From positions 1 to 52,544 of the forward strand of contig JARLGJ010000008.1 in NCBI GenBank assembly GCA_031296105.1: a DNA stretch of 52,544 bases, in the 5' to 3' direction. Below, piece after piece: positions 44,833-52,544 of the stretch (the first letter of the stretch is position 1; every line of letters starts with the position of its first letter). The translations under genes were made by a program, and so were the position numbers. The notes beneath the pieces are model-generated. The model saw only the letters and a list, made by a program, of their open reading frames with translations. It did not search any database and was not told the origin of the DNA. This DNA is from Acidobacteriota bacterium. GTDB lineage: Bacteria; Acidobacteriota; Terriglobia; Terriglobales; Acidobacteriaceae.

Positions 44833-45816
44833 TCAGCGGTCCTGCATCCGCTGACGGCGTTCCGAACTGCCGTTGGCATCTAGCCATTCGAGCAGAGCGC
44901 GCACACTGGCCCGGGCAAGTGCAACGGAACTATCGGCGGCGCCATAGTAGATGTTGAGCGTGTCGCCGTCAGGGTTCATGGTGAAGCCGCAAGGGAAGGC
45001 TACGTTATCGACATCGCCGTGGTGTTCGTATTCCGTCTCCGGGCCGAACATCCAGGAGTCGCCACGCAGTAAACACTTCTCCGGCTTCTCATGGTCGAAA
45101 AGGGCCAATCCGAGGCGATACAGACAACCAGAACCTGTTTGCCGCACGCCGTGGTAGATCACCAGCCATCCTCGCGAGGTCTCTATCGGAGGAGCCGACA
45201 AGCCGATCTTGTATGCGTCCCACCAGGCGCCGCGGCGCGCCTCCAACATGATCCTGTGCCCGCCCCAGTGACGCAGATCGGGGGAGTACGAGATCCATAT
45301 ATGTGCACCCAGCGACGTCATTGGCCGATGAATGAGCGCCCAGAGGCCGCCAATCCTGTATGGAAGAAGAGCGGCATCCTTATCATCGGGCGACGCGACC
45401 ACGCCGTATCTCTCGAAGGTATGAAAATCCTTGGTCAGCGCAAGCGAGACTCCGGGACCGCCGCGCGAAAAGGAGGTGAAAGCAACCGCGTACTGCTGCA
45501 GTTCGGGAACGAAGGTCAAGCGCGGGTCTTCGATGCCCCACAACTCTTCAGGGTATTCCTCCGGGTTAGGCATCAGGGTGGGCTGCGGATCGATCTGCCA
45601 TCCGTCCACCCCGTTGGCGGAGCGTGCGGCACAGAGGTGGGAGAGACCACGGCGGTCTTCTACGCGGCAGAGCAGAAGGGTCGTTCCGTCCGCCAGCAAC
45701 GTTGCGCCGGGATTGAAGACGCTATTGATCGGATACGGCCAGTCCTTCCTTGTAAGAATCGGGTTTGAGGGATGCCGGTGAAGCAGGGATTCATCATGAT
45801 TGATTACCGCACTCAT
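44833..45816 (-). CDS. GH130 family glycoside phosphorylase/hydrolase
   Basis: A 327-residue five-bladed beta-propeller enzyme. The GH130 signatures are PSNPILTRKDWP, SVFNPGATLL, the catalytic-acid segment GIEDPRLT (Asp97) and LPYRIGGLWALIHRP. GAHIWISYSPDLRHWG, VIYHGV and the closing IYYGAADS follow. Characterised GH130 enzymes phosphorolyse or hydrolyse beta-mannosides. It overlaps the upstream GT4 gene by four bases (ATGA), so synthesis and turnover of one mannose-containing glycan is a reasonable inference. Confidence 0.9.
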   Translation of the reverse strand: MSAVINHDESLLHRHPSNPILTRKDWPYPINSVFNPGATLLADGTTLLLCRVEDRRGLSHLCAARSANGVDGWQIDPQPTLMPNPEEYPEELWGIEDPRLTFVPELQQYAVAFTSFSRGGPGVSLALTKDFHTFERYGVVASPDDKDAALLPYRIGGLWALIHRPMTSLGAHIWISYSPDLRHWGGHRIMLEARRGAWWDAYKIGLSAPPIETSRGWLVIYHGVRQTGSGCLYRLGLALFDHEKPEKCLLRGDSWMFGPETEYEHHGDVDNVAFPCGFTMNPDGDTLNIYYGAADSSVALARASVRALLEWLDANGSSERRQRMQDR

Positions 45817-48248
45817 TTAAGCTCCAATGCTCCGTGTTGAGGAAGGAAAGCGCCTGGGGCGGCGAAGCCTGGTTGCCTGGTTAGCGGAATCTCCGTGTCT
45901 CCGAGAATGCGCATCTCCAGCAGGGCCATCAGGAAGGACAGCGTGGATTCCGCGCCCTGATTTTCATTCGCGCGGTCGGGATGCAGCCCATCCCGGCAGC
46001 CGCCGGTGCTGGAATCGTAAAGGACAATCTGCAGATCATTATCGCCAAGGAACCAGTTGAATGCCGACCAGGCTTCCCGATGCCAGCGCTCATCACCTGT
46101 TACCCGGAGTGCTTCCAGGCAAGCGGATACGGTGGCTCCGGCTTCGACAGGTTGCTGGTCGAAGCGGGCCTTCTCGCCGCCTTTCCGGTAGAAGCCCTGC
46201 GAACCGATGGGCACAAAGTGTCCCTTTATTTCGCAACGCTGCTGCGAGACAAACCAGTCGAGCGACTCCAGCCCGGCGTCCAGCATCGCTTTGTCCGACG
46301 TGCGCGAAGCGCATGCGATCAAAGCCTGCGGCAACCTGGCGTTCGAGTAAGCAAGGACATCTTCAAACCAGTTCCATCCCGGAGAAGAATTGGCCTTGTA
46401 GAGATCCAGAAGACGATGTGCCATGTCATCTCCTATCTGTAGAGCCGCCCGGTCACCCGGAAAACTTTCGAGATATTCCTGCAATCCCAAGGCAGCGAAG
46501 GCCCATGCACGCGGACTGCTGAAGGAACGTATGGCGGGGACGGCAGATTCAAAGAGCCTCCCAGCAGCACCCACCAGGCCCTTCGACTTGGAACGCCCCA
46601 GCACCGTGCCTAATCCCCACAGCGCGCGTCCGTGGCAGTCTTCCGAGCCTTCGGTTTCGTGCCATTGACGTTCGTAGGTGAGGAAGTTTCTGAAACGTCC
46701 GGTGGCGGGATTGAAGGCGTGCCAGAGAAAGGCCAGGTAACACGACGCCAGCTTCGCCGATTCAGCGAGATCGGTCAATCCGAGATGCTCCATTTGGATG
46801 GCCACGATCAACGCGCGTGCGTTGTCGTCCGTGGCGTAACCTTCTCGATAATTCGGAACCGAAAACACGGCATGTTGCAAGAGCCCGGTATGATCGGTCA
46901 TTCGATACAGGTGGTCGAGGTTGGTTGAGGGCAGACGGTCAAGCGTTCTTTCCGCATTCTGATCGGAGAAGGCAATACGCGGAGTCTGCATACGGTCTGA
47001 GCGCGCGTGAACAAACGCGCTCATGTAAGACTGGGCGACTTTGTTCCAAACCATGTCGCGAGCAAACAGGTAAGCGCGTTTACGCATGGCATGACGCCGC
47101 GCCTCGTTGTTTAGCAACTCGATCGCCGCCGCCGCCATTGCCGCGGAATCCTCGAATGGAACCAGCACGCCGCGGCCATCATCCAGCAGTTCCGTGGCGT
47201 GCCAGTACGGCGTTGAAATAATAGCCTTGCCCGCGCCAAGCGCGTAGGCCAGGGTTCCAGACACGGCCTGCGCCTCGTAGCGATACGGAGTGATGTAAAT
47301 GTCGGCCGAGCCGACAAACTGCGCCATCTCCTCAGGACTAACGAAGCGATTGTGGAATATGACGTTGCGCTCGACTCCAAGCTTTCGCGCCAGGGCCTGT
47401 AATTGCAGCCTGTACTGGTCCCCTTCGTGCCGCTTAATGTGCGGATGGGTGGCGCCTACGATGACATAAACAGCTTCCGGATGTTGAACAACAATGCGTG
47501 GGAGCGCTTCAATTACGGTCTCAATTCCCTTATTCGGCGAAAGCAGCCCGAACGTGAGTAACACGGCTCTGCCTTCGGTTCCGGAAGAATCCTTGTAGTA
47601 GTTCGGATCTCCGAAGGGTAGGTCTGGAACCCCATGAGGAATGACATCGATCTTCTCATCGGGGACGTGGAAAACTTCCCGCAGGAAGCGCGAAGAGTGT
47701 TCGCTCATGACAATCAGACGGTCCGAGAGCGACGCGATCTCATCCATCACGGCGCGTTGATTGGCGTCTGGTTCGCGAAGCACCGTATGCAGAGTAGTTA
47801 CAAGCGGCATCTTGAGCCGCCGCAGCAGGCGCAGAATGTGGCTGCCGGCCGGGCCGCCAAAAATTCCGTACTCGTGCTGAAGACAAACCAGATCAACGTT
47901 ACTGAAGTTAAGAAAGTCGGCAGCGTCTTCGTAAGTGGAAGGTTCACCCTCCATAAGCTCGAAGCGGACGCGCCGGGGATAGTTATACTGCGCTCCTGCG
48001 TCGTTGACCGGCACGGCCAGCAGTTGAGTCGCTTCATATTCCGCGCTGATCGCGTCGCATAAGTCAGTTGTGAACGTTGCGATTCCACATTGCCGTGGAA
48101 GGTAATTACCGATGACGGCTACACGGCTGGGCAGCGATGCGCTGGACCTCAAGCGAAGCGAGGCGGTCAGTTTTTCTTCCAGCGTCAGCGTGCGAGCCTT
48201 AAGACGAGCGAAGGGGCCGCTTAACAATGCACTCCCTTGTGAAGACAT
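45813..48248 (-). CDS. GT4 glycosyltransferase with C-terminal alpha/alpha-barrel domain
   Basis: An 811-residue protein. The N-terminal GT-B glycosyltransferase (about 40-420) has VAVIGNYLPRQCGIATFTTDLC, HEYGIFGG, TTLHTVL, VIPHGVPD and TFGLLSPNKGIE, and donor-site ITPYRYEAQAVSGTLAYAL. The second half (about 450-790) is an (alpha/alpha)6-type helical domain (TDDNARALIVAIQ, CHGRALWGLGTVLG). The ATG at 48248 is preferred for AAAGGA (48257-48262) upstream. An in-frame ATG at 48419, next to a 20-base palindrome and nearer the predicted promoter, would add 57 disordered residues. Overlap with GH130 and the TGAGC-N6-GCTCA promoter tie it to the divergent Crp/Fnr gene. Confidence 0.87.
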   Translation of the reverse strand: MSSQGSALLSGPFARLKARTLTLEEKLTASLRLRSSASLPSRVAVIGNYLPRQCGIATFTTDLCDAISAEYEATQLLAVPVNDAGAQYNYPRRVRFELMEGEPSTYEDAADFLNFSNVDLVCLQHEYGIFGGPAGSHILRLLRRLKMPLVTTLHTVLREPDANQRAVMDEIASLSDRLIVMSEHSSRFLREVFHVPDEKIDVIPHGVPDLPFGDPNYYKDSSGTEGRAVLLTFGLLSPNKGIETVIEALPRIVVQHPEAVYVIVGATHPHIKRHEGDQYRLQLQALARKLGVERNVIFHNRFVSPEEMAQFVGSADIYITPYRYEAQAVSGTLAYALGAGKAIISTPYWHATELLDDGRGVLVPFEDSAAMAAAAIELLNNEARRHAMRKRAYLFARDMVWNKVAQSYMSAFVHARSDRMQTPRIAFSDQNAERTLDRLPSTNLDHLYRMTDHTGLLQHAVFSVPNYREGYATDDNARALIVAIQMEHLGLTDLAESAKLASCYLAFLWHAFNPATGRFRNFLTYERQWHETEGSEDCHGRALWGLGTVLGRSKSKGLVGAAGRLFESAVPAIRSFSSPRAWAFAALGLQEYLESFPGDRAALQIGDDMAHRLLDLYKANSSPGWNWFEDVLAYSNARLPQALIACASRTSDKAMLDAGLESLDWFVSQQRCEIKGHFVPIGSQGFYRKGGEKARFDQQPVEAGATVSACLEALRVTGDERWHREAWSAFNWFLGDNDLQIVLYDSSTGGCRDGLHPDRANENQGAESTLSFLMALLEMRILGDTEIPLTRQPGFAAPGAFLPQHGALELK

Positions 48249-48427
48249 TTTATGGTTCCTTTCCACGGTATTGGGCGAACTCGCAAGCGATGCGGGCAAG
48301 TACTTTTCGAATCGCGTTGAGCCGGAGGACTGCTGACGGAGCGGCGGCTGTGATGCTGCCATTTCCACCTGCGCAACGGCCGTAGTGGGAGCGTTGGCCG
48401 TACCCATCCGCATACGCATTTTGTGTG

Positions 48428-48447
48428 TTCCAGAACTTATTCTGGAA
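48428..48447. promoter_or_regulatory. 20-bp palindrome upstream of the GT4 operon
   Basis: TTCCAGAA-CTTA-TTCTGGAA, a perfect 8-bp inverted repeat nine bases upstream of the alternative GT4 start at 48419. It could be an operator or an mRNA hairpin. Confidence 0.45.
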
Positions 48448-48520
48448 TGCTGAGGTCCGGCGCTGCCATGGTCGCCTGTTTTATATCGCCCGAAATCTGA
48501 AGCCGTTTGTGCCTGTGCAG

Positions 48521-48573
48521 GGTAATTTCGAGCTTAGCCTTGGCGGGAGGGGTTGTCTGAGCAAAAGTGCTCA
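48521..48573 (-). promoter_or_regulatory. Predicted Crp/Fnr-type class II promoter of the GT4-GH130 operon
   Basis: The perfect palindrome TGAGC-AAAAGT-GCTCA (48558-48573) is followed on the minus strand by -10 TAAGCT (48536-48531) at 32 bases centre to centre, then ATTACC (48526-48521). Spacing and flanks match the SYLF promoter. The palindrome is also about 250 bases upstream of the divergent Crp/Fnr gene. Nothing else was recognised in 48574-48814. Confidence 0.55.
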
Positions 48574-48814
48574 GTGGCTGGCGCGGGCTACGGGTGCGGG
48601 AGTGCACTCATCGGCGAGTGCAGGCACAGTTCCACACATCTCTCCAGTGCGTCCAATGGTCATAGACTTGGCAGCAATCGCATGGTTGCACGATTGTTGT
48701 GTGTTCCATCCACGGGAAAAGCGATCCTGATCAATAATGCTCAGCGTCCATGACGGGGATGGCCTATACTTAGCTAAAGGCCTGTGGTTTGAAGTCCCGA
48801 ATGAGGAGATTCCT

Positions 48815-49597
48815 ATGGCCGTTAAAAAGCCGCTCGCAGCCGTCAAAAAGTCCCGCAAGAAACCAACCAAGCGGCGCGCTCCCCGGCGTGCGGCAATCGC
48901 CGGTCAAACACGGGTGAGTTCTGCGGAGACCGATGCCTCTTCTTCACCGATTGAATCTGTTGCATCCGAAACGCGCTTTTTTCTGACACGGCTCTCGTCG
49001 GGGAAAACCAGCCGGGAGTACCACGCTGGCGAGTCTGTCTTTTCGCAGGGGGACGCGGCGGATGCGGTGTTCTACCTCAAGAACGGCAAAATCAAACTGA
49101 CAGTCGTGTCCAAGCGGGGCAAAGAAGCCGTGGTGGCCATACTCCCGGAAGGTAGCTTCTTCGGAGAAGGCTGCCTGGCAGGCCAACCTTTTCGCATGTC
49201 AACGGCCAGCACGGCCCAGCGGAGCAGCATCCTCCGCGTAGAGAAGCCGGTGATGTTAAACGTGCTCCACAACGAACCGGAATTTGCGGAGCGTTTCCTT
49301 GCCTACCTGCTTTCGCGGAACATTCGCATGGAAGCGGATTTGGTGGACCACCTCTTCAACTCCAGCGAGAAGCGGCTTGCCCGTCTACTTCTGCTGCTCG
49401 CCAATTTCGGCCAGGAATCGAAGCCCATTCCGGTGGTTGCGAAGATCAGCCAGGAGACGCTGGCCGAGATGATCGGCACGACCCGCTCGCGCGTCAGCTT
49501 CTTCATGAACCGGTTCCGGGATCTTGGCTTCATCGACTATAACGGCGGCGGCATGTACGTCCACAGCTCGCTTGTGAGCGTGGTACTCCACGACTAG
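48815..49597 (+). CDS. Crp/Fnr family transcriptional regulator
   Basis: A 260-residue regulator. A Lys/Arg/Ala-rich N-terminal tail (about 1-50) precedes a cNMP-binding-like beta roll (about 65-165: GESVFSQGDAADAVFYLKNG, GSFFGEGCLAG), a long dimerisation helix, and a winged HTH (about 205-255) with ISQETLAEMIGTTRSRVSFF as helix-turn-helix. There is no FNR-type Cys cluster, so it is not an oxygen-sensing FNR. GAGGAG sits seven bases before the ATG at 48815. It is divergent from the GT4-GH130 operon and is the best candidate to bind TGAGC-N6-GCTCA. Confidence 0.9.
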   Translation: MAVKKPLAAVKKSRKKPTKRRAPRRAAIAGQTRVSSAETDASSSPIESVASETRFFLTRLSSGKTSREYHAGESVFSQGDAADAVFYLKNGKIKLTVVSKRGKEAVVAILPEGSFFGEGCLAGQPFRMSTASTAQRSSILRVEKPVMLNVLHNEPEFAERFLAYLLSRNIRMEADLVDHLFNSSEKRLARLLLLLANFGQESKPIPVVAKISQETLAEMIGTTRSRVSFFMNRFRDLGFIDYNGGGMYVHSSLVSVVLHD

Positions 49598-49640
49598 GTC
49601 CTGTTTCGCGCAACGTGTATTTGTGGAGACGCTGGAATTT

Positions 49641-49663
49641 GCCCTGGGAACCTTTCCCAGGGC
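49641..49663 (+). terminator. Strong hairpin after the Crp/Fnr gene
   Basis: GCCCTGGGAA-CCT-TTCCCAGGGC, a 10-bp perfect stem 43 bases after the stop. It lacks a following T-run, so it may be a Rho-assisted terminator or an mRNA-stabilising hairpin. Confidence 0.5.
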
Positions 49664-49702
49664 GGTGAATGCCGCGCTCGCATATTGGCGCGTTCTGTAT
49701 AG

Positions 49703-49717
49703 ACAATGGCGCATTGT
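49703..49717. promoter_or_regulatory. Small palindrome upstream of the aldo/keto reductase
   Basis: ACAATG-GCG-CATTGT, a perfect 6-3-6 inverted repeat about 146 bases before the reductase start; a possible operator. Confidence 0.3.
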
Positions 49718-49796
49718 GAATAATGCCAAAGCTCCCAACCAACTAGAGTAAGAGCATATCCAGAGGGCGATCGGCAATTCAGTTCCTGTTCCGTAA

Positions 49797-50849
<1,053 letters not shown>

Positions 50850-50881
50850 ACATAGCCATTTAGAGAAATAAGGAGATGCAG

Positions 50882-51850
50882 ATGGAACGTCGCACTTTTC
50901 TGAAGCAAAGCGCCGTTGCACTTGGTGGCGCGGCGATAGAGTTGGGTGGGGTCCGGGCGGCAGACGCCGCTAAGAATCCAGTGAAATCCCAGGTCTTCTT
51001 TACTCGTGACATCAGCGGTGAAGGGATGCTGCGGGTATATTCCAGAATCAATGGCCAGATCAGCGGCAAGGTGGCCATCAAGCTGCATAGCGGCGAACCG
51101 CACGGCCCAAATATTCTGCCGCGGGATATGGTGCAGGCGCTGCAGCAGCATATTCCCAACAGTTGCCTGGTGGAAACCAATACCCTCTACAAGGGAAAGC
51201 GGTACACAACGGCCGACCATAGGGAGACCATCAAAATCAACGGATGGGACTTCTGCCCGTTGGACATCATGGACGAGGACGGAGCGGTGATGATTCCCGT
51301 CAAAGGGGGAAAGCATTTCACGGAGATGTCGGTCGGCAAGCACATGCTGCGGTACGACTCGATGGTTGTCCTGACCCATTTCAAGGGGCACGCAATGGGC
51401 GGCTACGGCGGGTCGATGAAAAATATCGCCATTGGTTGCGCCGACGGACTCATTGGCAAGAAGATGGTGCACGCCGCGCCGGACAATGAGAACTACGCGG
51501 CCTGGCTGCAAGGTGAGCCATTCATGCAAAACATGGTGGAGTCGGCCAAGGCCACCGTCGATCATTTTGGCAAGCAGATCGTTTACATCAATGTCCTGCG
51601 CAATATGTCGGTCGATTGCGATTGCGCCGGCGTCAGCGCTGCGCCGCCGAAGGCGCGTGACCTGGGCATCCTCGCCTCCACCGATCTCCTTGCCGTCGAT
51701 CAGGCGTCCATCGACATGGTCTATAGACTCCCTGAAGCCGAGTTGCACGACCTGAAAGAACGCATTGAGTCTCGCCAGGGACTTCGCCAGTTGTCCTACA
51801 TGAAAGAGATGAAGATGGGCAACGACCAGTACGAGCTGATTACCGCGTAG
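50882..51850 (+). CDS. DUF362 domain protein with Tat signal
   Basis: A 322-residue exported protein. The twin-arginine signal MERRTFLKQSAVALGGAA is clear. The DUF362 domain follows: VAIKLHSGEPHGPNILP, VETNTLYKGKRYTTADHRET, VLTHFKGHAMGGYGGSMKNI and the later GILASTDLLAVDQASIDMV. DUF362 proteins often accompany ferredoxin-like domains, but no 4Fe-4S motif is present here. Function is unknown; Tat export suggests a cofactor-bearing periplasmic protein. AAGGAG (50870-50875) has better spacing to the ATG at 50882 than to 50876. Confidence 0.88.
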   Translation: MERRTFLKQSAVALGGAAIELGGVRAADAAKNPVKSQVFFTRDISGEGMLRVYSRINGQISGKVAIKLHSGEPHGPNILPRDMVQALQQHIPNSCLVETNTLYKGKRYTTADHRETIKINGWDFCPLDIMDEDGAVMIPVKGGKHFTEMSVGKHMLRYDSMVVLTHFKGHAMGGYGGSMKNIAIGCADGLIGKKMVHAAPDNENYAAWLQGEPFMQNMVESAKATVDHFGKQIVYINVLRNMSVDCDCAGVSAAPPKARDLGILASTDLLAVDQASIDMVYRLPEAELHDLKERIESRQGLRQLSYMKEMKMGNDQYELITA

Positions 51851-51853
51851 CGC

Positions 51854-52138
51854 GTGCTGCGGCACACGGGTACGCCCAGGGACGGTGCTATCGCGCGGCG
51901 GCAACTCGCAGCGGTTCTCGTTCGCAGCCTTACGTCGCAGGAGGCTGATCACGAGACGTTCGAGCTAGTTTCGGCTAAAGGCGCGATGCAGGATAATCTG
52001 AATCCCTTGCTTGCGGCGCTCGACACGGACCCGGCGGGTGCTCTTGATGCCGTGCACGATACGGCCAATATGCCCATTGAGGACGAACCCATGCATGTGA
52101 GGGAAGAGCTGCAAGCAATACACAACTCACGGAAGTAA
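51854..52138 (+). pseudogene. C-terminal remnant of an atypical SDR/NAD(P)-binding protein
   Basis: An open frame (from a possible GTG at 51854) whose product, AIARRQLAAVLVRSL...DHETFELVS, then ALDTDPAGALDAVHDTANMP, resembles the end of NAD(P)H-binding atypical SDRs (the usual VARxDVAAVL...RTFELVSG block). The N-terminal Rossmann half with its GATG motif is absent: the DUF362 gene ends four bases upstream. It is best read as a deletion remnant. A short protein from an internal ATG (51986) cannot be excluded. Confidence 0.55.
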
Positions 52139-52430
52139 GGAATATCCATGGCGCAAACCTGGTTGGGATGAGCGCCGAACTGTTCGACTGAATCCTCCAG
52201 GCCTTCTCCCCCATGCCAAGGCCAACCCTACACAAGCCGCACCACCTCAGGCTTTCTTTTTCGTGCCACATCCCCGCCTCCCCCGGGCCAGATCTGTCGA
52301 AGATCAACATTTCATCCGGTCCAAATATTCCAGAGCGGATTCCGCGTGGTCTGCCTCGCCAATTTGTTGCCACGTTGGCGGCGGACGCCTGCCATGCTCC
52401 ACTTAAATGCCATATTTTGACTTTTTCATG
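52139..52430. other. Gene-free stretch
   Basis: No frame in these 292 bases shows convincing coding character, and no repeat module is present. It leads into the operator at 52431. Confidence 0.4.
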
Positions 52431-52447
52431 ATACCCCCTACGGGTAT
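52431..52447. promoter_or_regulatory. CsoR/FrmR-type operator
   Basis: ATACCC-CCTAC-GGGTAT matches the A/T-flanked C-tract/G-tract dyad bound by CsoR, RcnR and FrmR repressors. It lies near TTGACT (52417-52422) in a sharply AT-rich patch (52410-52480). The controlled gene is probably just beyond the right edge. Confidence 0.5.
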
Positions 52448-52544
52448 ATGTATATTTTTTAAAAATGTCTTGTGTTAGCTCCTGTGTCGTATTACCGTGA
52501 CATTCATCCCCCGTCGTTTTGGCGCACGGGCGGGGTGTGAGGCG

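Overview
The window reads as one chromosomal stretch of a high-GC Gram-negative bacterium, most likely an Acidobacteriota member (Terriglobia/Koribacter-like). This placement is an inference. It rests on a squalene-hopene cyclase, a DUF481 outer-membrane protein, LolA-like and SpoIID-type envelope proteins, and intergenic hairpin repeats (GTGCCCC-type and CCCAGGTT-type) that I associate with acidobacterial genomes. About 45 protein genes and one tRNA-Pro are supported. No phage, plasmid, CRISPR array or transposase was seen.

Layout. 31-5452: transporter, a CX4R phosphatase-like membrane protein, SDR, GNAT and DUF481 genes. 5798-11266: a LysR regulator divergent from a tight leuA-leuB-leuC-leuD operon; LeuA lacks the usual C-terminal leucine-sensing domain. 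11302-18110: a secreted protein of unknown function, squalene-hopene cyclase, a PafA-like phosphatase and dihydroorotate dehydrogenase. 18317-22491 (minus strand): a zinc-finger membrane protein and a YycJ-like hydrolase, then an aroQ-pheA-acyltransferase operon preceded by a phenylalanine-rich leader peptide and an intrinsic terminator, the signature of a Phe attenuator. 23172-30373: serS with two small envelope genes, a split-Soret type dihaem cytochrome, stress-type genes (lmo0937, SYLF), tRNA-Pro and a deacetylase. 30890-40715: a GH18/NodB/GT2 fusion protein, a membrane glycosyltransferase, an alpha-amino-acid ester hydrolase-like enzyme and Tex. 41224-52138: a transpeptidase paired with a SpoIID-metallopeptidase lipoprotein, two small Cys-rich proteins, a GT4/GH130 pair, a Crp/Fnr regulator, an aldo/keto reductase, a DUF362 protein and an SDR remnant.

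Three non-coding layers stand out. (1) A mosaic of hairpin modules (A-B-C-D-E, in fixed order) fills most large intergenic gaps in either orientation, with local tandem expansion. (2) A 265-bp repeat occurs twice (14620, 40829); its stems carry compensatory changes. (3) The palindrome TGAGC-N6-GCTCA lies about 32-35 bp upstream of a -10 box in front of three operons, including the GT4/GH130 operon divergent from the Crp/Fnr gene, which suggests a small regulon. A CsoR-like operator lies at the right edge.
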